Source: Phyllobacterium chamaecytisi (GTDB lineage: Bacteria > Pseudomonadota > Alphaproteobacteria > Rhizobiales > Rhizobiaceae). From it: DNA of 64,000 nt. The position numbers were made by a program, and so were the translations under genes. Each line of letters opens with the position of its first letter. The stretch's first letter is position 1. The notes under the pieces are model-generated. The model saw only the letters and a program-made list of their open reading frames with translations, had not been told where the DNA came from and made no database searches. The DNA lies in contig NZ_JAIQWW010000024.1 of the NCBI RefSeq assembly GCF_020164455.1, positions 1-64,000 of the forward strand. Reading direction: 5' to 3'. Of the stretch, positions 10,319 through 19,750 are shown in pieces.

Positions 10319-10420
10319 TGAGCTCCGGTCAGTTTTGCCGAATCTCTGGCTCATTGCATCGGGTCCAACCGGCATGACCAGGCGGCCATCAATGGCCAGG
10401 GGCTCCTTGATGCTCGGGTG
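10319..10420 (-). pseudogene. Possible remnant of protein-L-isoaspartate methyltransferase (pcm)
   Basis: The minus strand encodes HPSIKEPLAIDGRLVMPVGPD followed by AMSQRFGKTDRSS. The QLAxGGRLVxPVG...QRLxKxTR pattern is the C-terminal region of protein-L-isoaspartate O-methyltransferases, which are often linked to heat-shock genes. Nothing recognisable of the SAM-binding N-terminal domain remains. The match is short, so the call is tentative. Confidence 0.4.
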
Positions 10421-10596
10421 GCTCCGGCGCAGCTTCTGGCCCTCCCCGCGTGCCGGCGCCAGTGCGCAGGTCGATATCGTCGCTGTTTCCGAACAGATGT
10501 TTTCTGCTGCCCGCCACGACAAGAATGCGACAATATGCATAGACTGTTATGCATGATTAAGGATTGCCTCAAATTTGACCTAAGGTAGTCTGGCGT

Positions 10597-10704
10597 CGTT
10601 GGGTTCTTCTCCTCCCGGAAACCCAGCTCAAGTGTGCTGCACCTCCTCCCGCGGTACATTTACAATCAGGACCGCTGCACCTCCTCCCGCAGCGGTCCTT
10701 TTTT
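10597..10704 (+). ncRNA. Candidate sRNA with three anti-Shine-Dalgarno loops
   Basis: Three successive stem-loops each expose a TCCTCCC loop, complementary to ribosome-binding sites. SL1: TGGGTT (10600-10605) with AACCCA (10620-10625). SL2: GTGTGCTGC (10632-10640) with GCGGTACAT (10651-10659), using G-U pairs. SL3: a perfect 10-bp stem GGACCGCTGC (10669-10678) with 10689-10698, followed by six T, an intrinsic terminator. The 17-base unit GCTGCACCTCCTCCCGC occurs twice (10636-10652, 10674-10690). This architecture matches rhizobial sRNAs with CCUCCUCCC motifs (the 'cuckoo'/alpha-r14 type). A possible promoter is TTGCCT (10564-10569), 16 bases, TAGTCT (10586-10591). No reading frame explains the region. 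It probably represses translation in trans. Confidence 0.75.
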
Positions 10705-10784
10705 GTTCATGACGCTCCGTACCCGATCGCCGGAGAGTTGACATATTCATGCAGCCGCGCCGGCGGCCGTCGCTGTCAGCCTAG

Positions 10785-11175
10785 AACCTATCTTGCTCAT
10801 TGGAGCATCGGCAGCGGGAAATTAGCCCGCCAGAGCAGCGCGGGATGGGTGTCCGCGTGATCGATAGGCCCGGCCTTTTGCCTCGAAATCTCAAATATAT
10901 GCGTGCCTTTGCGCAGGTGTTTCCCGACGAGGAGATCGTGCAACAACTTGCTGCAAGGTTGCCTTGGGGCCAAAACGTCAAACGCATTGAAGCTTTGAAG
11001 AGTACTGAAGAGCAACTTTGGTATGTCCGTCATGCGGAGAAACATGGGTGGAGCCGCAACCTCCTCGCATATCAGGTCGAGAGCGGCCTTTATCGACGGC
11101 AAGGCAAAGTACTTACCACTTCGCACGGACCCTCCCTGCTCCACAGTCTGCCTTGGAGGAGCAAAGCTTTTTGCG
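10785..11175 (+). pseudogene. YhcG/DUF1016-family nuclease-like gene, truncated and frameshifted
   Basis: Three frames must be joined to read the family. HWSIGSGKLARQSSAGW (about 10798-10850) is followed by GVRVIDRPG, LLPRNLKYMRAFAQVFPDEE, LPWGQNV and HGWSRNLLAYQVESGLYRRQGK (about 10845-11110), then FARTLPAPQSALEEQ in a third frame (about 11127-11172). These are the N-terminal PDDEXK-associated segments of DUF1016 proteins. The first part and the whole C-terminal domain are missing, and an IS30 remnant follows directly. Confidence 0.8.
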
Positions 11176-11199
11176 AAGACTAGCAAATTCGTGTTCGTG

Positions 11200-11490
11200 T
11201 CCTGGCGCGATTTGGCGGCCGTGATGGGGACGAAGGCATGGTTCTGCGATCCGCAAGCCCGCTGGCAGAAAGGCTCTGTCGAGAACATGAACAAAAGAGT
11301 GCGCCGCTACCTGCCGCGTGACACGGATCTCTCCTGTCGCTGCCGCAGCAAACCGTGCGTTCAATCTGCGAGCGTCTCAACACGCCCCCGCGAAAGTGTC
11401 TCGACGACAGGACCCGACCGAAGTGTTCAGAGAACAGCTTGTTGAAATCGTATCGCTGCCGGACTGGCCTGCCCCAGACCGCCGTTGCAT
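11200..11490 (+). pseudogene. IS30-family transposase C-terminal remnant
   Basis: Reads GTKAWFCDPQARWQKGSVENMNKRVRRYLPRDTDL, the hallmark DDE-domain end of IS30 transposases with its catalytic Glu in VEN. It then changes frame to ICERLNTPPRKCLDDRT and again to PTEVFREQLVEIVSLPDW. Two frameshifts and loss of the N-terminal two thirds make it non-functional. No terminal inverted repeat was recognised. It abuts the YhcG remnant, suggesting an old insertion followed by decay. Confidence 0.85.
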
Positions 11491-11637
11491 TTGAATTAGA
11501 ACCCACACCCGCTTGCATTGTGCCGTTATCTCAAATCGGGATAGTTGCCGAGGTTAAATCGGCGTCGATGAACAGTGCAGACAAGATTTTTTCTACAATG
11601 CCCAGAATTGCACCAAGGTTCAGGTCATCAACCTGGT

Positions 11638-12348
11638 TCAACGTTTGACCGCATAGAGAGCCCGCGAGCGCTCGATATGAACAACCATAGCCCGTTCCGC
11701 CGCGTCGGCATCACCACCTTTGATGCAATTCAGGATTGCCTCATGCTCCTGAAGTGTCACGTTTTCCTGACCGGTCCAGATCAACATCTCGATGTGATAC
11801 TCGAACAGCCATTTTAGCAGCGACTCGCTCAATGCCTCGAGGATGGGATTACCGGAAATCGAAGCGATTTTACGGTGGAAAGCAATATCATCCGCGATGA
11901 AGCGCTCAGAATTGCCGTAGTGGCGTTTCTGGCTGGCCAAGATTGACTCGAGCGCGTCGATGTCACCGGGCGTCGCCCGCTCGGCCGCTATGCGGACCAA
12001 ACCGCGCTCATAGAACAGCCGGGTGCCTTTGAGATGTTCAAGCGATTCCGGGGAAGTCAGCATCAACATGCGTGCCACCACATCGATCTGCTTGAACATC
12101 TTCCGCGGCGTTAAAGCGCTAACCCTTGCCCGCTCGCCGTGGGAAATGGATATCAACCCCATAGTGTGCAGCGATTGCATCGCCTCGCGGATCGCGGGCC
12201 TGCCCACGCCAAATCGCTCCATGAGATCCCGCTCGGAGGGCATCTCATCTCCGGGACCGATTTCGCCGCTGGCGATAAGGTCGTGCAACCGATCGAAAAC
12301 CTCATCGGACAGCTTTCTTCGGACGATTCGATCATCGAGATTTTTCAT
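11638..12348 (-). CDS. GntR/FCD-family regulator of the apiose locus
   Basis: A 236-residue FadR-subfamily repressor. The N-terminal winged helix-turn-helix spans about residues 12-80 (MPSERDLMERFGVGRPAIREAMQSL is the recognition region). A helical FCD ligand domain follows, with the metal-site pattern D-x3-H (IADDIAFHRKI) and a later EHEAIL/HIERS pair. It is the last gene of the long minus-strand operon that begins with apnO. That position suggests it autoregulates and responds to D-apiose, D-apionate or a downstream intermediate; the palindrome at 20632-20652 is the likely operator. Confidence 0.85.
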   Translation of the reverse strand: MKNLDDRIVRRKLSDEVFDRLHDLIASGEIGPGDEMPSERDLMERFGVGRPAIREAMQSLHTMGLISISHGERARVSALTPRKMFKQIDVVARMLMLTSPESLEHLKGTRLFYERGLVRIAAERATPGDIDALESILASQKRHYGNSERFIADDIAFHRKIASISGNPILEALSESLLKWLFEYHIEMLIWTGQENVTLQEHEAILNCIKGGDADAAERAMVVHIERSRALYAVKR

Positions 12349-12411
12349 AGGCCAAAAGGACTCCCGAAACCTTCATTTCAAATCAGTGTGGTGCGGACGA
12401 AGTCAGCACTG

Positions 12412-14331
12412 TCAAACGTTATAACGCAGGAGTGCTACCGCATAGGGCTTCAATAAAAGCTCGATCTGATCTTCGCCAAAAGGCAATCTCCTCGTCGCCG
12501 CTCCTGGGAAACTATCCTCGTCCAATATGGCGACCGACAGCCTGGACGGGCGGGCGGACAGATCAAGGGTGGCTGTTTGTACTTCCCCCGTGATATTGGA
12601 GATCAAAACGCTTACATGTCCTGCATCGTCCTTAAAGGCTGCGAGCAGTATTGAGGCCTCTTCCTCCGAGCTGCTCTCGAGCACTGATTGCCCGGCGAGG
12701 CAGCATAGCCACTTGGCGACAGTGCACGCCGGATAAGGGGTATCGGCGTCGCCGACAAGGCCGGCGGCGCCGAACAGGCCAGCGGGAACGAAGGAAGCAA
12801 TGTTATGTTCGGCAACGCGCGCGGCGTACCCGGCCATGAATGAAGCAGCAAATACGCCGCCCTGTCGCGGGTCGGCTTTCGCCATCGCCTTGCGTTCGCC
12901 CAAATCGTTCTCGAAGGCGCGCGAACCATAGGGGTTCTGGCGCATCGGAATGAAGGATGGCCCCAGGCGATACGTCTGGACGTCGCCCATGATCTTCCTT
13001 GCAGAACGAAAGATGAAGGGCAGCGCCTCAAGCGTCTGCATCACACTTTCGTCGTCGGCTGCATGAACGATTGGATTGGTGCCATGCGTGACGAAATCCA
13101 GTTTTTCAACAGGCGGCCGCTTGCGATTGAGTTCGGTAAAGTAGCTTACCATTCCACCGCCAATGGCAAGACCCGGAAAGTTCTCGTGCGCCGCGTCGTA
13201 AAGAGCGGACAATGGCGGGCATTCAGGCCAGCGGCTTCCTGGCGGCGTAGACTGCCTGTCCACCAACGGGCAAACGGTCAGCCCGGCAAGCCGAAGCGCG
13301 GATCGCTCGATCTGCGCTGCCAGCGCCCGAAACTCGCCGTCGAGGTCGGTGCCAGCAAGGGCGACATACTCCAGCAGGATCGGGCAGTTTGTACGATTGC
13401 GGAGTTGGGCATAGCCGGTCAATTCAGCTTCGCCGTGGCCGGCTGATGGGTCGAGATGACAAAGGAGAAAGCCGGGACCAATCTCTTTGACTGCCGACGC
13501 ACCGTCGAGTGTCTGCTGCAACGTGTCGGGCATGACGAGCAGTCCCGTTTCCGCCAGCCTATGGCCCGAAGGCTTCCCGGAAACCGTCACGCGGACGGTG
13601 TTTCCGTTCCTCCTGCGCGTCGCCGCCGATGGTGCTACCCGCAGCGACAGCTCAACCTCCTGCATGTTCGCGGTGCCGGCGGGCATGATGTAGGGCCATG
13701 GCAAGGCGAGCGGGCGCATATAAGTCTTATAGGAGGCATCCGACCAGTTGCGCTGATCCTCCATCTCGAACGCATCGCCAAGCAGGCGGCAGGTCGCTTC
13801 TATCCCCTCAGCCGGATTATGGCTCAGGGAACGGATCGATTTGAAGGGCTGCCAGGGCGCGATCAGATCCGGGAATATTGCCTCTTCTGTCGCCCCGTCG
13901 CAGTGTTCGACAGTGACGGGCTTCCCGGCGACCCCGACGATTGGATGCAGTACGCAGAACCCGCACCGATTGGTCTCGAAGTCCCGGTCCGGCGTTGCCG
14001 TGACGGAGAATTTCAGCGTTCCGTCGGCGTCGCCGCCGATTATCGCCGTATAGCGCAATCGACCGCCGCAGCTGGCGAAATAGCGCACTTCAAAACGTTT
14101 CGGCTGCATATCGACAACGAGATCGCTGATAGCCGGATCGAACGTGCCCCAGTCGCGATCCCGCACGACATAGGCGATGGCGCGCAGTATGTCGTGCCCC
14201 TTGAAGCGGATCGCGCGCAGGTTCCCCTGTACCAACTCCACCTCCAGATCCCCCGCCCTCAACAGTTGCGCGTCGGCCGGGGGAATGTCCGTTCCAAAGA
14301 GCCTGAGCGAACGAGGTGACGGAGCCGTCAT
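12412..14331 (-). CDS. apnL: Probable D-apionolactonase (ApnL)
   Basis: A 639-residue cytoplasmic protein with no signal peptide and no classic glycosidase motif that I can name. Length and context (between an apiose-dehydrogenase-like gene and a GntR regulator, beside apnO, oiaK and oiaX homologues) match ApnL, reported to hydrolyse D-apionolactone to D-apionate. The N-terminal half is beta-rich and the middle has barrel-like segments (PGLAIGGGMVSYFTELNRKRP, FVTHGTNPIVHAADD). Its ATG overlaps the apsD stop by four bases (ATGA), so the two are translationally coupled. The assignment rests on context and size more than on motifs. Confidence 0.75.
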   Translation of the reverse strand: MTAPSPRSLRLFGTDIPPADAQLLRAGDLEVELVQGNLRAIRFKGHDILRAIAYVVRDRDWGTFDPAISDLVVDMQPKRFEVRYFASCGGRLRYTAIIGGDADGTLKFSVTATPDRDFETNRCGFCVLHPIVGVAGKPVTVEHCDGATEEAIFPDLIAPWQPFKSIRSLSHNPAEGIEATCRLLGDAFEMEDQRNWSDASYKTYMRPLALPWPYIMPAGTANMQEVELSLRVAPSAATRRRNGNTVRVTVSGKPSGHRLAETGLLVMPDTLQQTLDGASAVKEIGPGFLLCHLDPSAGHGEAELTGYAQLRNRTNCPILLEYVALAGTDLDGEFRALAAQIERSALRLAGLTVCPLVDRQSTPPGSRWPECPPLSALYDAAHENFPGLAIGGGMVSYFTELNRKRPPVEKLDFVTHGTNPIVHAADDESVMQTLEALPFIFRSARKIMGDVQTYRLGPSFIPMRQNPYGSRAFENDLGERKAMAKADPRQGGVFAASFMAGYAARVAEHNIASFVPAGLFGAAGLVGDADTPYPACTVAKWLCCLAGQSVLESSSEEEASILLAAFKDDAGHVSVLISNITGEVQTATLDLSARPSRLSVAILDEDSFPGAATRRLPFGEDQIELLLKPYAVALLRYNV

Positions 14332-15356
14332 GTCAATGTCGCGACATCGACTGGCGCAAGGTTCCCCGCCGCCGATTGATAGGCGGCGGCCACGAGCGTC
14401 ATGGTTTTAAGATTATCGTCTCCTGAGGTTTCCGGGACGGTCCCGCTGGCAAGGCAATCCACCCAGTGTTTCTGTATGGCGTAGACACTTTCCTGGATAT
14501 TGTGCCAGGGCCGGCATGCCCAGTGGTGAAGGACCGGGGCGACCGTCTGCCTCTCGGTCACGCCATTGCTGTGCACGATCAATTCGTAGTTGGCATTGAG
14601 CCGGATCGAGCCCCGACTGCCATCGATTTCCAGCAGTGTCTGCGGGAAAAGCTCTTCTGCCAATGCTGTCGCGTAACTGCAATCACAGATACTGTTCACG
14701 CCGCTTTCGTGGAGCATGAGCACGGTCGCAACGTCCTCGCCCCTGATCTTGGGATTGACCCGATTGATGACCGCAGACAAGCGGCTTACATCGCCAAAAA
14801 GGAAGCGGGCAATGTCGAGGATGTGGATGCCGAGGTCCTCGAGGATGAACCGCTGCGATGTCGCAAGATAGGGTTGGCCCGAGAAGACGTCATAGGCCGA
14901 TCGAAACGACACTCTTGCCCAAAAGACGGTTCCGATCCGGCCGCTGTCCAGGACAGCGCGGACGGCGCGTATCGGCGCCTGCCAACGGAAATTCTCATGC
15001 ACCATCAATGGCACACCTGCCCGGGCACAGGCATCGACCATCGCGCGGGCGTCGCTGAGACTTTCGGCGAAGGGCTTTTGGCAAATGACAGGCAGACCTG
15101 CGCCAGCGGCCAACTCGACCAGCGGGCGGTGCGTCGCGACAGTTGTTGCGATGTCGACGAAGTCGAGGGACTCGCGTGCCATCATTTCTGCCGCATCGGT
15201 ATAAAGATTGCTGATCCCGAACTTCTGGCCGGCATCCCGCAATCTCTCCTCGTCACGATCGCACAGGGCCGTAATCGCGCCATCACCTATTTCTTGCCAG
15301 GCATGGAGGTGGTTATGGGCAAAGAAGCCACAACCGATCAGTCCGCCTCTCACCAT
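14328..15356 (-). CDS. apsD: Probable D-apiose dehydrogenase (ApsD), Gfo/Idh/MocA family
   Basis: A 342-residue NAD(P)-dependent sugar dehydrogenase expected to oxidise D-apiose to D-apionolactone. The N-terminal Rossmann motif is GLIGCGFFAHNHLHAW, and the family Lys motif appears as CQKPFAESLSDA (usual EKP). A C-terminal alpha/beta substrate domain follows. The stop overlaps the apnL start by four bases, and the start lies just after the permease stop with GGAGG upstream. The family assignment is firm; the apiose specificity comes from the surrounding ApnO, OiaK, OiaX and transporter genes. Confidence 0.83.
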   Translation of the reverse strand: MVRGGLIGCGFFAHNHLHAWQEIGDGAITALCDRDEERLRDAGQKFGISNLYTDAAEMMARESLDFVDIATTVATHRPLVELAAGAGLPVICQKPFAESLSDARAMVDACARAGVPLMVHENFRWQAPIRAVRAVLDSGRIGTVFWARVSFRSAYDVFSGQPYLATSQRFILEDLGIHILDIARFLFGDVSRLSAVINRVNPKIRGEDVATVLMLHESGVNSICDCSYATALAEELFPQTLLEIDGSRGSIRLNANYELIVHSNGVTERQTVAPVLHHWACRPWHNIQESVYAIQKHWVDCLASGTVPETSGDDNLKTMTLVAAAYQSAAGNLAPVDVATLT

Positions 15357-15358
15357 TG

Positions 15359-16426
15359 TCAGCCTCCGATCGCTGCCTGCTGTTGCAGCGCAAGTCTTTG
15401 TTGAAGCCTTCTCTGAAACTGGTCAACGACAACGGCCGCGATAATCACGACACCCTTGATGACAATCTGCCAGAACGAGCTGACGCCCATCATCACCAGG
15501 CCATCGGAAAGGATACCGATCACAAACGCGCCGACTATGGTGCCGCCGATCTTGCCGCGGCCGCCCGACATCGATGTGCCGCCAAGGACGGCAGCAGCGA
15601 TCGCATTGAGTTCAAAACTTTCGCCCGTGGCGGGATGGGACGCCACCAATTCGGATGAAATGATCAGGCCAACGATCGCGGCACAGAAGCCAGAGAACAT
15701 ATAGACGAACATCTTCACGCGATTGACACGCACGCCGGACAGGGCCGCCGCCCGTTCATTGCCACCGACAGCATAGATAAAACGGCCAAGTGGCGTGCGT
15801 CCGGCGATATAGGCAGCACCACAGCCGATGATGACCAGCAGCCAGATCGATACGGGGATGCCCAAAATCACGCCCGACCCGAGAAACGGAAACCCGGTCG
15901 TGCCGAGCTCAGCGTTACCGACGAGGTTCGGGAACGTACGTCCGTCCGAAGAAAGGAGGGCAAAGCCCCGGGCCACGTAGAGGGTGCCGAGCGTCGCAAT
16001 GAATGGCGCTACATTCAATCGCGTTATCAGAAATCCGTTGAGGGCCCCGATCAGGATGCCGACGGCCAGGGTAATGAGAACGACCTCGACCACATTGAAA
16101 TAGATCGTGTAGCCTATTGGCCCGAGATTGAGCCCGTTCATGATCAATCCGCCTGCAACCATACCCGACAGGCCGACGATCGATCCGACCGAAAGATCGA
16201 TGCCTCCGGTGATGATGACGAAGGTCATGCCTACGGCAAGGAACGCGTTGAGCGCCACATGTTTCGACATGATCACCATGTTCGCCGTGCTGAGGAAGTT
16301 CGGCGCGGCAAAGGAGAAGAAGATCAGGACCAGGAACAGGGCGATGAAGGTCCGCATGTGCAGGAGCGCCATCACTGCCGAACTGGAGGTCAATCCGGGC
16401 GCCTGCTTGGTAATCGTAGCGCTCAT
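15359..16426 (-). CDS. Sugar ABC transporter permease (RbsC-like)
   Basis: A 355-residue inner-membrane subunit of a CUT2-type (ribose/xylose family) ABC importer. About ten hydrophobic helices are visible, starting with TFIALFLVLIFFSFAAPNF. The conserved FVIITGGIDLSVGSIVGLSG and AVLGGTSMSGGRGKIGG (cytoplasmic EAA-like contact region) are typical of RbsC. The start overlaps the ATPase stop (ATGA). With the ATPase and binding protein it should import D-apiose. Confidence 0.92.
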   Translation of the reverse strand: MSATITKQAPGLTSSSAVMALLHMRTFIALFLVLIFFSFAAPNFLSTANMVIMSKHVALNAFLAVGMTFVIITGGIDLSVGSIVGLSGMVAGGLIMNGLNLGPIGYTIYFNVVEVVLITLAVGILIGALNGFLITRLNVAPFIATLGTLYVARGFALLSSDGRTFPNLVGNAELGTTGFPFLGSGVILGIPVSIWLLVIIGCGAAYIAGRTPLGRFIYAVGGNERAAALSGVRVNRVKMFVYMFSGFCAAIVGLIISSELVASHPATGESFELNAIAAAVLGGTSMSGGRGKIGGTIVGAFVIGILSDGLVMMGVSSFWQIVIKGVVIIAAVVVDQFQRRLQQRLALQQQAAIGG

Positions 16427-17970
16427 GATCGAGCCTCCATGGTTTGGCCGGTAATGTCGTGGCCGACGCTCGATGCGGCGACCACGGCTTGTTCCGTTGC
16501 CCCAACGCGTTGAAAATCGCCGGTGATGCGGCCTTTGGACATGACGATGATGCGGTCTGACAGCGCCATGACCTCTTCGAGGTCGGACGTCACAAAGAGG
16601 ATGCCAAGGCCGTCCGCCGCAAGCCTGCGCATGGTGCGGAACACTTCCGCCTTGGCACCGATATCGATGCCACGGCTCGGTTCGTCCATAAGCAGGACTT
16701 TCGGATCCGTCATGAGCGCCTTGCCGATGACCACCTTCTGCTGGTTTCCGCCTGAAAGCGATGCGACCTCATTATCCGGATTGGCGATCTTGATCGCGAG
16801 TTTGCGAACGTATTGCGCGACTGTCGCGCGCTCCTTCTTGCCGTCGATCTGCACGCCGCGCACATAGTTCCAGAGGCTCGCCAGAGTCATGTTGTCGCTG
16901 ATCGACATGATCTGGATCAGCCCTTCGGCCTTCCGGTCCTCCGGGATCAGGGCAAGCCCACCATTGATACGCTCAAGGACATCCGCCTTGGGCAATGGCC
17001 TTCCGCCAACGAGGATCGTCCCCCCGGCATGCTTGTGCCGCCCCATGATACAGTCGAACAACTCGGTTCGGCCCGCCCCCATCAGGCCGTAGATGCCGAT
17101 GATTTCCCCTGCCCGCAACGACAGTGAGACATGGTCAACCATATAACCGCCGCCTTGCCTCGGCAGAGTAATATCCTCGATTTGCAAAATCTCGTTGCCG
17201 TATCTGTGCTCTGCGGTCTTGGCATAGTCCTTTGACGATGCGCCGATCATGCTTCGCACGATCCAAGGCACATCGATGTCCTTCATCGAACTCGAGCCGG
17301 TTATGCTGCCGTCTCTGAGGACAGTGATGAAATCGCCGATGCGCACGAGTTCCTCGAGACGATGGGAAATATAGACGATTGCCACACCCTGCGCCTTCAG
17401 CTCGGCAATCACGCGGAACAGAATTTCGACCTCGGTGGCGCTCAATGCCGAGGTCGGTTCGTCCATGATCAGAATCCTTGCGTCCTGTGACAGGGCCTTG
17501 GCAATCTCGACAATCTGCTGCTGGCCAATGCGCAATTCTCCGACCGGCCGGTCGACCGCAATATCATGTTCAAGACGCCGCATGAGTGCCCGGGACTTCT
17601 CTTCCTGCGTCGTGCGGTCAATATCGATGCCGAAACGGCATTGTTCGCGCGTAATGAAGATGTTCTCGGCGACAGTCATGTTTGGGAACAGGTTGAGTTC
17701 CTGAAACACAATACCGATTCCATTGCGGATAGCATCCTGCGTACTGGTCATGCGAATGGGCTCGCCATTCAGCAGTATGGTGCCCTCGGTTGGCTGTTCG
17801 ACGCCGCTGATAATCTTCATAAGGGTCGATTTGCCGGCGCCATTCTCCCCGACAAGCACATTAACGGCGCCTTTGCGGACATCGAAGTCCACGGATTTCA
17901 AGGCGATCGTCCCCGGATAGACCTTGGTAGCACCGCGCACGCTGAGGATGACTTCCTGATCGGCGTTCAT
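16423..17970 (-). CDS. Sugar ABC transporter ATPase (RbsA-like, two nucleotide-binding domains)
   Basis: A 515-residue fused double ATPase of CUT2 importers. The first domain has Walker A GENGAGKST, signature LRIGQQQIVEIAKAL and Walker B ILIMDEPTSAL. The second has the degenerate P-loop GLMGAGRTEL, signature LSGGNQQKVVIGKAL and VLLMDEPSRGIDIG, the pattern usual for RbsA. Both ends overlap neighbouring genes by four bases (permease downstream, DUF2291 lipoprotein upstream). Confidence 0.94.
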   Translation of the reverse strand: MNADQEVILSVRGATKVYPGTIALKSVDFDVRKGAVNVLVGENGAGKSTLMKIISGVEQPTEGTILLNGEPIRMTSTQDAIRNGIGIVFQELNLFPNMTVAENIFITREQCRFGIDIDRTTQEEKSRALMRRLEHDIAVDRPVGELRIGQQQIVEIAKALSQDARILIMDEPTSALSATEVEILFRVIAELKAQGVAIVYISHRLEELVRIGDFITVLRDGSITGSSSMKDIDVPWIVRSMIGASSKDYAKTAEHRYGNEILQIEDITLPRQGGGYMVDHVSLSLRAGEIIGIYGLMGAGRTELFDCIMGRHKHAGGTILVGGRPLPKADVLERINGGLALIPEDRKAEGLIQIMSISDNMTLASLWNYVRGVQIDGKKERATVAQYVRKLAIKIANPDNEVASLSGGNQQKVVIGKALMTDPKVLLMDEPSRGIDIGAKAEVFRTMRRLAADGLGILFVTSDLEEVMALSDRIIVMSKGRITGDFQRVGATEQAVVAASSVGHDITGQTMEARS

Positions 17971-18653
17971 GGCTGGCCGCTTGCGATGGTGACGTCGGAC
18001 GGCGCAATCAGGATTTCAGCTCCCGCACTCGGGGCCACGAAAGCCCCCGTTACACTCACATGTTTTCCAACAAGGTTGTCCCGGTCGAGTTTGGAGAGTT
18101 TGGCCTCGTAGACATGCGCATTCAGCGCACGGCCAACATTGGCATATTCAATCTGGTTCTTGAAGGCGCTGAAAGGGATGAAAGGCAGGACGTCACGCAG
18201 CGCCGTGCCACGGATGACCGGGCCAAGCTGCACCTTGGCATCGCTCTTGCCGTCGCCATTCGTATCCACCGCGATATAGGCGGCCCTGGACTTGGTGTTC
18301 GAGTCGACCACCTGGCCGTCAAGCCTGACTATGAAACTATAGGGGTTCTGGGCAGGATTCTCGCTATATCCATACTGCGGCCCGGCACTCCTGGCGTCCT
18401 TTGCCAATGCCGATTGGACCTCGGCAAATCGATTGGCCTTGTCGCGCATGAAAGGCTCGACCTTCGGCGTCCATATATCGGCAACCACCTTCTCGGCATT
18501 GAAGTCCGAGGAATCAAAGAATATTTCGAGCTGGCCGGAGGCCTTGGCGCTGGCGGCTTCATTCTTCTTGATCTTGCAGCCCGAAACGCCGAGCACCACG
18601 ACGGCGACCGAGACGGCAACAAGGACGTTTACTTTGATTGTCATCCATTTCAC
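17967..18653 (-). CDS. DUF2291-family periplasmic lipoprotein
   Basis: A 228-residue predicted lipoprotein. A hydrophobic leader ends in the lipobox VSGC (Cys about residue 26). The mature domain contains FDSSDFNAEKVVADIWTPKV and TALRDVLPFIPFSAFKNQIEYANVGRAL, which I associate with DUF2291 proteins that travel with RbsABC-like sugar importers. Its molecular role is not established; placement between the binding-protein and ATPase genes suggests it assists the transporter at the membrane surface. The start carries the operon on after the hairpin at 18685-18716. Confidence 0.8.
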   Translation of the reverse strand: MKWMTIKVNVLVAVSVAVVVLGVSGCKIKKNEAASAKASGQLEIFFDSSDFNAEKVVADIWTPKVEPFMRDKANRFAEVQSALAKDARSAGPQYGYSENPAQNPYSFIVRLDGQVVDSNTKSRAAYIAVDTNGDGKSDAKVQLGPVIRGTALRDVLPFIPFSAFKNQIEYANVGRALNAHVYEAKLSKLDRDNLVGKHVSVTGAFVAPSAGAEILIAPSDVTIASGQP

Positions 18654-18684
18654 TCGCGAGCATAAGGATCAGGGCATCGAAGAA

Positions 18685-18716
18685 GGCATGGCGGATCTTG
18701 CGTGATCCGCCATGCC
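18685..18716 (-). repeat. Perfect 13-bp hairpin after the sugar-binding protein gene
   Basis: GGCATGGCGGATC (18685-18697) pairs perfectly with 18704-18716 around a 6-base loop, immediately 3' of the binding-protein gene and 5' of the lipoprotein gene. No T-run follows, so the operon continues. Such hairpins commonly protect the upstream binding-protein mRNA and raise its level over the membrane genes. Confidence 0.75.
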
Positions 18717-18724
18717 TCTTGTGC

Positions 18725-19690
<966 letters not shown>

Positions 19691-19714
19691 TTATCGATCG
19701 CTTTTCAATGGTGT

Positions 19715-19736
19715 ATCCCTGTCCTCCCACAGGGAT
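19715..19736 (-). repeat. Perfect 8-bp hairpin between apnO and the sugar-binding protein gene
   Basis: ATCCCTGT (19715-19722) pairs with ACAGGGAT (19729-19736) around CCTCCC. It lies in the 84-base gap upstream of the binding-protein gene; no T-run follows. It is likely an mRNA processing or stability element. Confidence 0.55.
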
Positions 19737-19750
19737 GGATCACCGTCGGA

